Part shown: positions 42,739-53,177 of the stretch, in pieces | Position numbering within the stretch: the first letter of the stretch is position 1 | How the letters are laid out: the number at the start of each line of letters is the position of its first letter | Source: Bacillota bacterium | GTDB lineage: Bacteria; Bacillota; Syntrophomonadia; Syntrophomonadales; Syntrophomonadaceae | Length of the DNA stretch: 64,000 bases | NCBI GenBank assembly: GCA_029550685.1 | Contig: JAKPGY010000237.1 | Coordinates: 24,500-88,499, forward strand | Direction: 5' to 3' | Notes under the pieces: model-generated | What the model was told of the DNA's origin: nothing | Seen by the model: the letters and a program-made list of their open reading frames with translations, nothing else | Database searches by the model: none | Made by a program: the position numbers and the translations under genes

Positions 42739-45700
42739 TTAACGGCCCTGAACATAATCCTGCAGGGATTTTATAGGATTGGTATCCAGGTGATCTCCTT
42801 CCTGGACAACTTGCTGAATTACCTTTACGGTGTCTAAAGAGGTTAAACATGGTATATTAAGTTCCACAGCTGCCCGGCGTATTTGGAATCCATCCGAAAA
42901 TATTCGCCGGCCATGTGTTAAAGTATTAATACAGAAATCAACTTTGCCTTCCCGGATAAGATCAACTATGTTCGGCGATCCTTCCGCAATCTTTTTAACC
43001 CGCTCAACTTCGATGCCTAACTGGGACAAAGCTTGAGCGGTACCTTCCGTACAAATCAGTTTAAAGCCCATACGGTGGAAGTCGGCTAATATGGGTATGG
43101 CTTCGGTTTTGTCGCGATCGGCAATGGTGGCCACAATCACACCATTCTTAGGTATATCTACACCAGCGGCCAATAAACCCTTATAAATCGCCATTTTCAG
43201 TGAGTGATCAATTCCCAATACTTCACCAGTGGATTTCATTTCCGGACCTAAAGTAATATCAACCTGCTCCAGTTTATTAAATGAGAATACCGGTACCTTG
43301 ACGGCATAAAAATCCGGCTGCGGTGCCAACCCGTTTTGGTAACCCATTTGCGTCAAAGTATTACCCAGCATAACCTGAGTGGCCAGCTTTACCAGTGGAA
43401 TTCCGGTTATTTTGCTTATAAATGGTACGGTGCGGCTGGAGCGGGGATTGACTTCTAAAACATACAGTTCATTCTGGTATTCTACAAACTGAATATTTAT
43501 CAATCCTTTGACTTTTAACTCCCGGGCCAGCTTTATGGTATAGTCGATTACTTTGCGATGAATGTCATCACTAATATCAAAGGCAGGGAAAACAGCCATA
43601 CTATCTCCGGAGTGCACTCCGGCTCTTTCTATGTGCTGCATTATCCCTGGAATAAGCACCGTTTCCCCATCAGATACTGCATCAACCTCGATTTCTTTTC
43701 CCAACAGGTATTTGTCTACCAGCACTGGATGTTCACGAGTTACTTTAACAGCAGTCTGCATATACATTTCCATTTCTTCGGGATTGTACACGATCTCCAT
43801 GGCACGACCTCCCAGTACATAAGAAGGACGCACGAGTACTGGATAACCAATAGTTTCCGCTGCCAGCAGAGCTTCCTCGATAGAATGGACACTCTTTCCT
43901 GGAGGTCGGGGAATGCCTAATTGTTCAACCATAGCATCGAAACGATCGCGATCCTCGGCCCGATCGATACTATCGTTGGAAGTACCGATTATTTTTACTC
44001 CAGCCCGGCTTAATGGTTCGGCCAGGTTTATAGCAGTCTGACCACCGAATTGTACAATTACTCCCTCGGGCTGTTCTTCTTCAACTATGTTCATCACATC
44101 TTCAAATATCAGAGGTTCAAAATATAGCCGGTCGGAAGTGTCAAAGTCGGTACTGACTGTTTCCGGGTTGTTGTTCACAATTATGGCTTTTACTCCAGCT
44201 TCACGCAGAGCCCACACACAATGCACCGAGCCGTAGTCAAATTCAACACCCTGCCCTATGCGAATAGGTCCGGATCCAATAACCAGAACCTTGCGAGACA
44301 TGGGATCATGCCAGGCTTCATTTTCTTCTTCGTAGCAGGAATAAAAGTAAGGGGTTTGAGCATCAAACTCAGCAGCACAGGTATCCACCTGCTTATAAGT
44401 GGGTATTACCTGCAGCTGGTGTCGAAGGTCGCGTATCTCGGCTTCTGTTTTACCCAAAATATTAGCTATTTCCAGATCAGATAACCCGAGTTTCTTGGCT
44501 TCATGCAGGGTTTCCCGGGTAAGTGGTTTAGTGTTAAGGTTTAAGGCAAAATCAATAATGTTCTTAATTTTTTTCAGGAAATACTTGTCGATACGAGTGA
44601 TTTCCCAGATTTCGTCGATGGTAAAATTACGGGCAAAAGCTTCCGCGATGATAAAAATCCTTTCATCATCAGCCTCTTTAAGTCGCTGCTTTAACTTCTC
44701 ATCACTTATTTCCTGCAGTTCCGGCAAGCGCAGGCCGATTATGCCAATCTCTAAAGAGCGTATGGATTTCAGAAAAGCAGCTTCAAAACTGCGGTCAATG
44801 GCCATGACTTCGCCGGTAGCCTTCATCTGGGTACCCAGGCGGCGATCACCAAATACGAATTTATCGAAAGGCCAGCGGGGAACTTTCAAGACTACATAAT
44901 CCACAGCCGGCTCAAAACATGCGCTGGTCTTGCCGGTAACTGCGTTGGGTATCTCATCCAGGGTGTAGCCTATGGCAATTTTAGTAGTCACCCTGGCGAT
45001 TGGGTATCCGGTAGCTTTGGAAGCCAGAGCAGAAGAGCGGCTGACCCGGGGGTTAACCTCGATTACATAATATTTTTTACTGAATGGGTCCAGGGCAAAC
45101 TGAATATTACAGCCCCCGGCTATTTTCAGATAACGAATGATTTTTATAGATGCAGCCCGCAGCATCTGGTACTCTTCATCAGTCAGAGTCTGGGCCGGGG
45201 CTACCACTATGCTGTCTCCGGTATGAATACCTACAGGATCAATGTTTTCCATACTGCAAATAGTAATACAGTTATCATTGGCATCTCGCATTACTTCAAA
45301 TTCAATTTCTTTATAGCCCGCCACACTGCGTTCAATCAAAGCCTGCTTAATAGGACTGTTCTTTAATCCTTTGGTAACAATACGCCGCAGCTCATTCTCA
45401 TTCATACAAGTTCCCCCGCCGGTCCCTCCCAGGGTGTAGGCAGGGCGTACTATAACCGGATAGCCAATGCTGTCTGCAAATTCCAGGGCTTCTTCCACAC
45501 TATGAACTATAGCACTCTCAGGTATAGGCTCTCCCAACTCCTGCATGGTTTGTTTAAATAATTCGCGATCCTCAGCCCGGGCAATGGCTTCCAAGGGCAT
45601 ACCTAACAGAGAAACTCCGGTTTGTTCCAGCACTCCCTCTTTGTGCAGGGCAAGAGCCATGTTGAGCCCCACCTGTCCGCCCAGGTTGGCAATAATTCCA

Positions 45701-45951
45701 TCGGGTTTTTCCCTGTCCAGGATTTTTTTGACCGTAGCTACAGTAATAGGCTCAAAATAAACATGATCAGCTATATCGGCATCAGTCATTATAGTGGCTG
45801 GATTAGTGTTTAACAGAACTACCTCAATACCTTCTTCTCTGAGGGCGCGGCAGGCTTGAGTACCTGCATAATCGAACTCGGCGGCCTGCCCGATAATAAT
45901 AGGTCCAGAACCGATTACCATTACTTTTTTCAGACCAGGATTCAGTGGCAT
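42739..45951 (-). CDS. carB: Carbamoyl-phosphate synthase, large subunit
   Basis: The 1070-residue product has two homologous ATP-grasp halves, each with an N-terminal [18 protein letters not shown] motif and an [24 protein letters not shown] signature, and a C-terminal MGS-like allosteric domain (from about 940). It makes carbamoyl phosphate from bicarbonate, two ATP and ammonia, normally channelled from the small subunit. The length is standard and the catalytic motifs are intact, in contrast to the adjacent small subunit. ATG 45951 has a GGAGGAA site. Confidence 0.97.
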   Translation of the reverse strand: MPLNPGLKKVMVIGSGPIIIGQAAEFDYAGTQACRALREEGIEVVLLNTNPATIMTDADIADHVYFEPITVATVKKILDREKPDGIIANLGGQVGLNMALALHKEGVLEQTGVSLLGMPLEAIARAEDRELFKQTMQELGEPIPESAIVHSVEEALEFADSIGYPVIVRPAYTLGGTGGGTCMNENELRRIVTKGLKNSPIKQALIERSVAGYKEIEFEVMRDANDNCITICSMENIDPVGIHTGDSIVVAPAQTLTDEEYQMLRAASIKIIRYLKIAGGCNIQFALDPFSKKYYVIEVNPRVSRSSALASKATGYPIARVTTKIAIGYTLDEIPNAVTGKTSACFEPAVDYVVLKVPRWPFDKFVFGDRRLGTQMKATGEVMAIDRSFEAAFLKSIRSLEIGIIGLRLPELQEISDEKLKQRLKEADDERIFIIAEAFARNFTIDEIWEITRIDKYFLKKIKNIIDFALNLNTKPLTRETLHEAKKLGLSDLEIANILGKTEAEIRDLRHQLQVIPTYKQVDTCAAEFDAQTPYFYSCYEEENEAWHDPMSRKVLVIGSGPIRIGQGVEFDYGSVHCVWALREAGVKAIIVNNNPETVSTDFDTSDRLYFEPLIFEDVMNIVEEEQPEGVIVQFGGQTAINLAEPLSRAGVKIIGTSNDSIDRAEDRDRFDAMVEQLGIPRPPGKSVHSIEEALLAAETIGYPVLVRPSYVLGGRAMEIVYNPEEMEMYMQTAVKVTREHPVLVDKYLLGKEIEVDAVSDGETVLIPGIMQHIERAGVHSGDSMAVFPAFDISDDIHRKVIDYTIKLARELKVKGLINIQFVEYQNELYVLEVNPRSSRTVPFISKITGIPLVKLATQVMLGNTLTQMGYQNGLAPQPDFYAVKVPVFSFNKLEQVDITLGPEMKSTGEVLGIDHSLKMAIYKGLLAAGVDIPKNGVIVATIADRDKTEAIPILADFHRMGFKLICTEGTAQALSQLGIEVERVKKIAEGSPNIVDLIREGKVDFCINTLTHGRRIFSDGFQIRRAAVELNIPCLTSLDTVKVIQQVVQEGDHLDTNPIKSLQDYVQGR

Positions 45952-45975
45952 TATTTTTCCTCCTTCATAGGGTAT

Positions 45976-47040
45976 CTACAGCTGCTCGATAAATTGATCA
46001 TAAAAAATACCGGTTTCGCTGTAACCCGGATAACTCTCAGGATCAAACTGGACGGAAAATACCGGCAAGGATTGGTGCCTAACAGCTTCCACCGAGTTAT
46101 CATGCAGACTGCGCATGGTCACCTGTAAACCAGTACCATGCAATGAATCTTCGTCAATAGCATAACTGTGATTCTGTGTGGTAATAAATATGCGGCCATT
46201 ATCCATATCGCGGACCGGATGATTGGTACCGCGATGCCCGCATTCCAGACGGTAGGTTTTTCCTCCCATAGCAAGAGCTAATATTTGGTGGCCCAATCCT
46301 ACTCCAAACAAAGGAATTTCTCCTAGAAGCGCTTGGCACTCTTTGATTACTGAGGGAATTGCCCGGGGATCTCCAGGGCCGTCGGATATATATACTCCCT
46401 GGGGAGATAAGTTTTTAATCTCCCAGGCCTGAGTATCAGCAGGAACCGCTACCACTTCACAGCCACGTCGAACGAAGGAGTTAATCACCCCTCGTTTGGT
46501 ACCCAGATCCAGTAATACCACTCTTTTGTTACCGTGACCGAATACCATGGTATTGCGCCGGGTAACATATTGTACCAAATCACCCTTCAGGTTTTGGGAC
46601 GCTTTAGCAGCCCTGGCAATCAGCCACTCTTTATAATCAAGATTATCAGTTATTACTCCTCCCATAACTCCCTGGGAACGTATAAGCCGGGTCAAAGCCC
46701 GGGTATCTACTTCTGTCAAAACAGCTATCTCACTTTTGTTAAGAAAACTGATGAGATCCGTTTCCATCTCATAGTGACTGGGAAAATCGGTAGCCTCTCT
46801 TAATATCAGTCCCTTGACCATAGCATCACGGGAGGCAAAACTCTTTTCATTGAACCCTACATTGCCAATCAAGGGATAAGTCATTACTACAATCTGACCA
46901 TAATAGGAAGGATCAGTTATAATGTCCTGATAACTGACCATAGCTGTACTGAAAACTACCTCACCATCAGCCAGGAGGCAATCATTTAGAAGTTTGCCTT
47001 CGAATATGCGGCCGTTTTCCAGCACCAAATACCCTTTCAC
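45976..47040 (-). CDS. carA: Carbamoyl-phosphate synthase small subunit lacking the glutaminase Cys and His
   Basis: The 354-residue product is full length, with an N-terminal CPSase small domain (LVLENGRIFEG, GVVFSTAM-like start, DTRALTRLIR) and a class I glutaminase domain (VYISDGPGDP, LGHQILALAMGGKTYRL). The nucleophile motif normally read G-(I/V)-C-L-G-H-Q is GVGLGHQ, so the Cys is Gly248 (codon GGA, 46297-46299). The catalytic His normally in VQ(Y/F)HPE is Asp333 (GAT, 46042-46044); Glu335 is kept. Glutamine hydrolysis should be impossible, and the enzyme is predicted to depend on free ammonia, as in animal CPS I. A Cys267 (ECGHRG) is unusual but not at the nucleophile position. GTG 47040 has an AAGGTGA site. 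Confidence 0.95.
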   Translation of the reverse strand: MKGYLVLENGRIFEGKLLNDCLLADGEVVFSTAMVSYQDIITDPSYYGQIVVMTYPLIGNVGFNEKSFASRDAMVKGLILREATDFPSHYEMETDLISFLNKSEIAVLTEVDTRALTRLIRSQGVMGGVITDNLDYKEWLIARAAKASQNLKGDLVQYVTRRNTMVFGHGNKRVVLLDLGTKRGVINSFVRRGCEVVAVPADTQAWEIKNLSPQGVYISDGPGDPRAIPSVIKECQALLGEIPLFGVGLGHQILALAMGGKTYRLECGHRGTNHPVRDMDNGRIFITTQNHSYAIDEDSLHGTGLQVTMRSLHDNSVEAVRHQSLPVFSVQFDPESYPGYSETGIFYDQFIEQL

Positions 47041-47054
47041 TTGATCACCTTCTT

Positions 47055-48338
47055 TTAAACAATAATACCGTCTCGAGCTACGATCTTACCTGCGACTATG
47101 GTGGCAAAAGGCCAACCGGTATACTCGAAACCCTTAAAGGGGGTATTTTTCCCTTGGGAATAAAACCTGGCCGGATCAACTTTGCGCACCGCATCTGGGT
47201 CAATAATGGTTAAGTCAGCTACTGCACCTGTCTGTAGCCGGCCACGATCCAGGCCCAGCACCTGAGCAGGCCTCAGGCTCATTTTTTCTATCATGGTTTT
47301 AAGATCCAATATACCTTGCTTAACCAAACTCATTACCACCGGTATAGCTGTTTCTAAACCAGATATTCCAGTTGCCGCCAGTTCATATTCACAATCCTTG
47401 CTTTCGAAATGATGGGGAGCATGATCCGTAGCTATACAATCAATAGTGCCATCCTGGAGAGCACTCCTTAAAACTTCCAGGTGCTCCTGGGATCGCAGGG
47501 GAGGATTAACTTTGGTATCTGTATCGTAGGATCCTACTATTTCGTCGGTCAGGGTCAGATGATGGGGAGTCACTTCACAGGTCACTCGTATCCCTTCACT
47601 TTTGGCCCTTCTGATCATTTGAATTGAGCCAGCTGTGGAAATGTGACATAAGTGCAGATGGGCTCCGGTTAGTCTGGCTAAAAGCAAGTCACGGGCTACC
47701 ATAACTTCTTCCGCTTCCGCCGGTATCCCTTTTAAGCCGTAAATGGTGGAAAAGTAGCCTTCATGCATCTGTCCTCCCTGGCTTAAGTGAAGGTCCTCAC
47801 AATGGGACATCAATGGTATTTCGAACATCTTGGAATACTCCAGAGCATAGCGCATTATGTCAGCTCTGGTAACAGGCCGTCCGTCGTCGGAAAGGGCTAT
47901 GCATCCTGCCGCTACCAACTCCGCAATTTCCGCCAGTTCATTACCTTCCTGTTTGCGGGTAACAGCTCCAATGGGGAATACATGCACCACACCTGATTTT
48001 TGGGCGCGTTCCCGGACAAAACTGGCTACAGCTGCATTATCCATTACCGGATTGGTATTGGGCATGCAGCAGATGGTAGTAAAGCCTCCAACAGCTGCTG
48101 CTCTGGTTCCGCTAGCTATATCTTCTTTGTACTCAAAGCCGGGCTCACGCAGGTGTACATGGATATCTATAAAGCCAGGGCAGACTAGTTTCCCACTGGC
48201 ATCCAGTGTTTCCCCTTCATCAATAGATATATTGGGCTCAATCCCAATCACTTTGCCGTCCTGGATGAGTACATCCGCCAGCTGGTCTGTGCCGCTGGCC
48301 GGGTCTATAACCCTTCCTCCTTTAACCAGCAATTTCAT
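47055..48338 (-). CDS. pyrC: Dihydroorotase (class I)
   Basis: The 427-residue zinc amidohydrolase has [10 protein letters not shown] (metal His pair), [33 protein letters not shown] and the catalytic Asp in ATDHAPHH. It closes carbamoyl aspartate to dihydroorotate. ATG 48338 overlaps the end of pyrB by 17 bp. Its ligand set looks complete. Confidence 0.97.
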   Translation of the reverse strand: MKLLVKGGRVIDPASGTDQLADVLIQDGKVIGIEPNISIDEGETLDASGKLVCPGFIDIHVHLREPGFEYKEDIASGTRAAAVGGFTTICCMPNTNPVMDNAAVASFVRERAQKSGVVHVFPIGAVTRKQEGNELAEIAELVAAGCIALSDDGRPVTRADIMRYALEYSKMFEIPLMSHCEDLHLSQGGQMHEGYFSTIYGLKGIPAEAEEVMVARDLLLARLTGAHLHLCHISTAGSIQMIRRAKSEGIRVTCEVTPHHLTLTDEIVGSYDTDTKVNPPLRSQEHLEVLRSALQDGTIDCIATDHAPHHFESKDCEYELAATGISGLETAIPVVMSLVKQGILDLKTMIEKMSLRPAQVLGLDRGRLQTGAVADLTIIDPDAVRKVDPARFYSQGKNTPFKGFEYTGWPFATIVAGKIVARDGIIV

Positions 48339-49254
48339 CTTTTATGCCTCCCATCATGAGATACAATATGGCCATTCTTACCGCTACTCCATTGGTGACC
48401 TGTTCATTAATCACGGCCTGAACTCCATCGGCAATCTGGCTGGAAATTTCTACTCCCCGGTTCATTGGGCCAGGATGCAGTACCAGCACATCTTGATTAG
48501 CCAGAAGCAGGTGTTCAGGTCTGAGCATATAGAGATTGGCATATTCATCCAGGGAAGGGAAAAAACCTATTTGCTGACGCTCTTTTTGAATGCGTAGGAC
48601 ATTGATTACGTCAACTCCCTGCAGGGCTTCCTGCAGACTGTAGTACCATTTAACTCCTAAACGATCCAAACCTGGGGGGAGAAGGGTGGCGGGACCTACT
48701 ACCCGTATCTCACAGCCAAATTTGCTCAGTCCATATATGTTGGAGCGTGCTACCCGGCTGTGGAGAATATCGCCGACAATGGCCACCTTCAGGCCATCCA
48801 GATGACCTTTGTGCTCTCGAATCGTAAAAAGATCCAACAAAGCCTGGGTGGGATGTTCATTGGTTCCATCGCCGGCATTGATGACCGACATTTTGGTATT
48901 GCGGGCTATGTAATGGGGAGTCCCGCTCATAGAATGCCGTATTATCATCGCATCGAAACCCATTACCTCCAGGGTTTTGATAGTATCCCGCAGGCTTTCT
49001 CCTTTTTGCACACTGCTGGTGGACACACCCAGATTTACCGTATCTGCGCTCAGGTATTTCCCGGCGATCTCAAAGGAAGTACGCGTGCGGGTGCTGTTTT
49101 CATAGAATACTGTCACCAGGGCTTTTCCTCGCAAGGTTGGTACCTTTTTAATATCCCGTTGGATTATATCTTTCATGGGTCGAGCGGTGTCAAGAATTAA
49201 CTCAATTTCCTTCCTGCTAAGATTATACAGTCCCAGCAAATCCTTGCGTCTCAT
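48322..49254 (-). CDS. pyrB: Aspartate carbamoyltransferase catalytic chain
   Basis: The 310-residue product has the carbamoyl-phosphate site [43 protein letters not shown] and [11 protein letters not shown]. It joins carbamoyl phosphate and aspartate, the committed pyrimidine step. No pyrI regulatory gene is present, as in other Gram-positives. ATG 49254 has a GGAGG site. A PyrR attenuator lies between it and pyrR. Confidence 0.97.
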   Translation of the reverse strand: MRRKDLLGLYNLSRKEIELILDTARPMKDIIQRDIKKVPTLRGKALVTVFYENSTRTRTSFEIAGKYLSADTVNLGVSTSSVQKGESLRDTIKTLEVMGFDAMIIRHSMSGTPHYIARNTKMSVINAGDGTNEHPTQALLDLFTIREHKGHLDGLKVAIVGDILHSRVARSNIYGLSKFGCEIRVVGPATLLPPGLDRLGVKWYYSLQEALQGVDVINVLRIQKERQQIGFFPSLDEYANLYMLRPEHLLLANQDVLVLHPGPMNRGVEISSQIADGVQAVINEQVTNGVAVRMAILYLMMGGIKDEIAG

Positions 49255-49279
49255 TGGCTATTAGCCTCCTCTCATCAAA

Positions 49280-49311
49280 AAAGCCTTCCTTGGCACAGCA
49301 AGGAAGGCTTT
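49280..49311 (-). terminator. pyr attenuator 2 terminator
   Basis: A 13-bp perfect stem (49280-49292 with 49299-49311) with a 6-nt loop, followed on the minus strand by a T-run, 26 nt before pyrB. It is the terminator of the PyrR-controlled attenuator. Confidence 0.92.
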
Positions 49312-49338
49312 AGCCCTGTGGTTATCGCTTCCCTTGCT

Positions 49339-49352
49339 GGCCTCTCGGGACC
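49339..49352 (-). promoter_or_regulatory. PyrR-binding loop of attenuator 2 (pyrR-pyrB gap)
   Basis: The RNA would read GGTCCCGAGAGGCC, matching the PyrR-binding consensus ARUCCNGNGAGGYU in its core UCCNGAGAGGC. UMP-bound PyrR stabilises this anti-antiterminator and lets the downstream terminator form, so pyrimidines shut off pyrB onward. Confidence 0.88.
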
Positions 49353-49364
49353 AGATTAAAGGGT

Positions 49365-49973
<609 letters not shown>

Positions 49974-50010
49974 TTAACTATGCAAACTAATGCATACTTA
50001 TACATACTTG

Positions 50011-50028
50011 CTAGCCTCACGGGACCAA
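50011..50028 (-). promoter_or_regulatory. PyrR-binding loop of attenuator 1 (pyrR leader)
   Basis: The RNA would read TTGGTCCCGTGAGGCTAG, fitting the PyrR consensus. It lies about 12 nt after the likely start of the pyr transcript and 40 nt before the attenuator terminator. Confidence 0.88.
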
Positions 50029-50046
50029 CTTAAAGCTTCTTAACTG

Positions 50047-50075
50047 ATTCTAATCAACCCTTACTTATCTGTCAA
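50047..50075 (-). promoter_or_regulatory. Sigma-A promoter of the pyr operon
   Basis: TTGACA (50075-50070), a 17-nt spacer and TAGAAT (50052-50047). The -35 lies within the last codons of rluD. Transcription should start near 50040, giving a leader of about 125 nt that contains attenuator 1. Confidence 0.85.
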
Positions 50076-50990
50076 TGTATACTTAGTCAATTTTAACAGA
50101 GCTTGCTGAAACTCATCCGGCAGAGGACTGTTAAATTCCATGTAGTCACCTGTACGCGGATGATTAAAGCCAAGAACACAAGCATGCAAGGCTTGAGAAT
50201 CTAAACCTAGATTATTTTTAGCAGGTCCGTATACCGTATCGCCTACCACCGGATGTTTTATAAAAGAAAAATGTACTCGGATTTGATGGGTTCTGCCCGT
50301 CAGCAGTGATACCTGGACCAAAGTGTAGTTTTGATAACGTTCCAGGACCCGATAACGGCTGATAGCTGTCCTGCCATCGGCTGTTACGGCCATTTTTTTA
50401 CGATCTGTTCTACTTCTGCCAATAGGGGCTTCGATAGTTCCCAGGTTTTCCTTAATTACACCATGAACCAGAGCCTGGTACTCCCTTTTAATACTATGTT
50501 CTTTGATTTGTTCTGCTAATATACGGTGTGCTTGATCATGCTTGGCTACCACCATAACTCCTGAGGTATCCTTATCCAGCCGGTGTACAATTCCCGGTCT
50601 TAACTCTCCATTGATACCCGACAAATCTTTTATATGATATAGAAGTGCATTTACCATAGTATTCTCCCAGTTGCCATGGGCAGGGTGGACCACCATGCCT
50701 TTGGGTTTATTCACCACGGCAAGGTCCTGATCCTGGTAAATTATTTCCAGCGGGATGTTCTGGGGTTTTATAGACACCTGCCTGGCTTCCGGTACATGGA
50801 TAAGAACCTGTTCGCCTTCCTTAACCCGGTAGCTGGGCTTGCGTGCCTGCCCATCCACCAGCACCCGGCCATTAGATATCAGATCCTTAATTGCGGTTCG
50901 GGACAAATCGGCTATTACCTCAGCCAGGAAAGCATCTAGCCGCTCGCCTTCCATGTCCTCTTCTATTAGATATAGTTGAGAACTGGTCAC
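50061..50990 (-). CDS. RluD-type 23S rRNA pseudouridine synthase
   Basis: The 309-residue product has an N-terminal S4 domain (ERLDAFLAEVIADLSRTAIKDLISNGRVLVDGQ), the catalytic motif HRLDKDTSGVMVVAK (Asp nucleophile) and GRTHQIRVH. Family members make pseudouridines in helix 69 or elsewhere of 23S rRNA; which site is not decidable here. The start is GTG 50990 with a GGAAGG site. It follows lspA by 3 bp, the same pairing as lspA-ylyB in Bacillus, and precedes pyrR. Confidence 0.94.
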   Translation of the reverse strand: MTSSQLYLIEEDMEGERLDAFLAEVIADLSRTAIKDLISNGRVLVDGQARKPSYRVKEGEQVLIHVPEARQVSIKPQNIPLEIIYQDQDLAVVNKPKGMVVHPAHGNWENTMVNALLYHIKDLSGINGELRPGIVHRLDKDTSGVMVVAKHDQAHRILAEQIKEHSIKREYQALVHGVIKENLGTIEAPIGRSRTDRKKMAVTADGRTAISRYRVLERYQNYTLVQVSLLTGRTHQIRVHFSFIKHPVVGDTVYGPAKNNLGLDSQALHACVLGFNHPRTGDYMEFNSPLPDEFQQALLKLTKYTLTDK

Positions 50991-50993
50991 GTT

Positions 50994-51431
50994 CTAACCT
51001 TCCTTCATAAAAAATAGCATGTGTATTACCAGAAGAAACCCGCCCACTACGACTGCAGCGTCAGCAAAATTAAATACTGGCCACCAGCGCAGATCCAAAA
51101 AATCTATTACATACTGAAGCCTCAAGCGGTCTATAAAATTACCGGCCGCTCCAGCCACTATTAATCCCGTCCAAATCTGCACAAGCTTTTCTACTGTATA
51201 GCGATGGTTATATATTATTAAGCCCAGTATTACCAAAACTGCCGCTATCAGGAAGAACCATGACTGGCCCGGCAATATTCCAAATGCTGCTCCCCGGTTT
51301 TGAACATATGTAAGGTATAACCATTGGCCTAGCAAGGGGTGACTTTCACCGACTTGGTAGCTGCTGACCACCCACCATTTAGTAATTTGGTCAAGTGCAA
51401 GTACAGAAAGTATCGTAATCCAGAATCTCAA
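50994..51431 (-). CDS. lspA: Signal peptidase II (lipoprotein)
   Basis: The product (145 residues) has four hydrophobic segments and the aspartyl protease signature: GNFIDRL with the first Asp and NFADAAVVVG with the second. It cleaves the signal peptide before the lipid-modified Cys of prolipoproteins in the membrane. The start is TTG 51431, which has an ideal GGAGG at 6 nt; the open frame from GTG 51452 would put that site inside the gene. It is divergent from the MATE exporter. Confidence 0.94.
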   Translation of the reverse strand: MRFWITILSVLALDQITKWWVVSSYQVGESHPLLGQWLYLTYVQNRGAAFGILPGQSWFFLIAAVLVILGLIIYNHRYTVEKLVQIWTGLIVAGAAGNFIDRLRLQYVIDFLDLRWWPVFNFADAAVVVGGFLLVIHMLFFMKEG

Positions 51432-51572
51432 TTTAATCCTCCCATTCAGCACTAATCAACTAAGTTTTATTGTATGGTAATCGTTTCAGGTGCTCAAGCT
51501 AATGATTAATTCTGTTATACTAGGGACAGCCCTGGATAATAGCCTCTAAAGTATTGATTAGGATTTAAAGCT

Positions 51573-52922
51573 ATGCTTATTCGTCGTGACCCTTTACTGA
51601 AAAAACAGATTTTAACTATCGCCGGTCCTGCCATGGGCGAGATGATAATGTATATGATCATCGGTCTGGTTGATGTTGCTGTGGTAGGCCGTTTAGGAGC
51701 TGTTCCACTGGCAGCCGTAAGTCTGGGCGCAGAGGTATTCTTTTCTTTTGTTTTGTTTCTTGAGGCTCTGGCAATAGGTTCCAATATACTGGTGGCTCAA
51801 GCCAAAGGAGCCAACGATACTGTCAAGATCAGATCATATAGTGCCCATACCATCATTATTGCCTTGGTTCTCGGTATTATTGCTCAACTGAGCGGACTTT
51901 TTTATGGTCCAGCTTTTCTCAGTCTTTTTTCAGTGGAATCAGATGTTTATGTTCAGGCCTGTGATTATTTGCGTATTACCTTCATGATCGCTCCTTTTGC
52001 CTTGATGCTCTATATGACCAATGCCGTATTTCGCGGCTTGGGTCGTACTGACATTCCTATGATTATTGCCACCATTGTCAATATCGTCAATGTGGTGGGG
52101 GATATTGTGCTGGTCTACGGACTGGCTGGGTTTCCTGCCATGGGGGTAGCCGGTGCAGCTGCTGCCACTGCCGCGGCACATGTTTTAGGCTGTGTTATGG
52201 CCTTGACAGTATTGTTTAAAATGAGCCTTGTCCGCCCTGGAATCCAAGACCTCCTATCACCAAAGCGCCGGATTTTTCAGGATATTTTATCTCTGGGCAT
52301 TCCCAGTCTAATTGAACAGTTCTTTTACATAACCAGCAACTTAACCTCAATATTCCTGCTGGTTTATCTGGGTACGGTTCCCTTTGCTACGCATCAGTTA
52401 GCTGTTACTGTGGAATCAGTTTCCTTTATGCCCGGTTTTGGCATTGCTATCGCGGCTACCACTTTGATAGGACAAGCCGTTGGCGCACAAGATCCCCGGA
52501 ACGCCCGGCGATTTGCCCAGGGATGTATAGAATTATGTTCTGTTATTATGGGTTTCTTTGCTCTGATCTTTGCCCTGGTCCCCTCCTGGGTGGCCAATTT
52601 ATTTACCAATGACCCGGATATTATTGCCCTGGCCGAAATCGTTATCCGTATAGCAGCTTTAGAACAGCTTACTATTGCTTTCTCTACGGTAGTTAGCGGT
52701 ATATTGAAGGGATCTGGCAACACCCGCACCCCTATGCTCATCAGTACCGGGTTTACCTGGCTTTTTCGCATTCCCCTGATGTACCTGCTGGTACGTATCT
52801 GGAAGACTCCCTTACAGTACATATGGTTCTTGTTTATAATTGATTGGTTTTTGCGTTCTCTGGTATATTTGCTGCTGTATAGACGCCAGCATTGGTTACG
52901 TCCTGCTCAAGCCAGCCAGTAG
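51573..52922 (+). CDS. MATE-family multidrug/cation antiporter
   Basis: The 449-residue product shows 12 hydrophobic segments in two related halves. It has MATE signatures such as AGPAMGEMIMYMIIGLVDVAVVGRLG at the N-terminus and GIAIAATTLIGQAVGAQDPRNARR at about 290-312. It exports drugs or metabolites in exchange for Na+ or H+; no substrate is indicated. ATG 51573 has an AGGAT site. It is the only plus-strand gene between lspA and the terpene pair. Export of a terpenoid product is possible only by position. Confidence 0.92.
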   Translation: MLIRRDPLLKKQILTIAGPAMGEMIMYMIIGLVDVAVVGRLGAVPLAAVSLGAEVFFSFVLFLEALAIGSNILVAQAKGANDTVKIRSYSAHTIIIALVLGIIAQLSGLFYGPAFLSLFSVESDVYVQACDYLRITFMIAPFALMLYMTNAVFRGLGRTDIPMIIATIVNIVNVVGDIVLVYGLAGFPAMGVAGAAAATAAAHVLGCVMALTVLFKMSLVRPGIQDLLSPKRRIFQDILSLGIPSLIEQFFYITSNLTSIFLLVYLGTVPFATHQLAVTVESVSFMPGFGIAIAATTLIGQAVGAQDPRNARRFAQGCIELCSVIMGFFALIFALVPSWVANLFTNDPDIIALAEIVIRIAALEQLTIAFSTVVSGILKGSGNTRTPMLISTGFTWLFRIPLMYLLVRIWKTPLQYIWFLFIIDWFLRSLVYLLLYRRQHWLRPAQASQ

Positions 52923-53177
52923 CATACGGTTGAGTAAATGTGCAGCAATTGTCACTTACAGAACAGGCCACGATGAATGAAAAAACATCCCTTCACAGCT
53001 TGAGCAGGAGTATTAGCCGGGCAAGCAACGTGCGACGCGCCGTCGCAATACCCTGTGAAACTGGGGTCTGCGGCGGAGCGAGAAAGAACAGTGATGACCA
53101 AGTGCATGAATGCCAAATTCCGAGCGTTCCGCTTCGCACCGGAATAAGGCGATGGGTTGCAGGCTGGAAGTCCATTT
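52923..53177. other. G/C-rich structured gap after the MATE gene
   Basis: No gene is supported; open frames here lack ribosome sites. Stems visible include TTCACAG/CTGTGAA (about 52992-53063) enclosing GCGACG-CGC-CGTCGC (about 53033-53047). The left end, 52962-52982, is a 21-bp motif repeated inverted at 55553-55573. Base composition is richer in G/C than its surroundings. Confidence 0.45.
52962..52982 (+). repeat. 21-bp motif, left copy
   Basis: Matches the reverse complement of 55553-55573 at 19 of 21 positions. The shared core is AACAGGCCACGAT. The two copies flank the terpene cyclase and prenyl synthase genes in inverted orientation. Confidence 0.5.

Noticed and set aside
42725..42850. 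Longer pyrK starting inside carB
   Set aside because: The ATG at 42724 has an ideal ribosome site and matches the usual PyrK length; the extension only reflects an open frame within carB.
46270..46300. Idea that the missing CarA Cys is a frame or reading error
   Set aside because: The frame is continuous through conserved flanking residues, the codon is GGA, and an independent second catalytic residue (His to Asp) is also changed.
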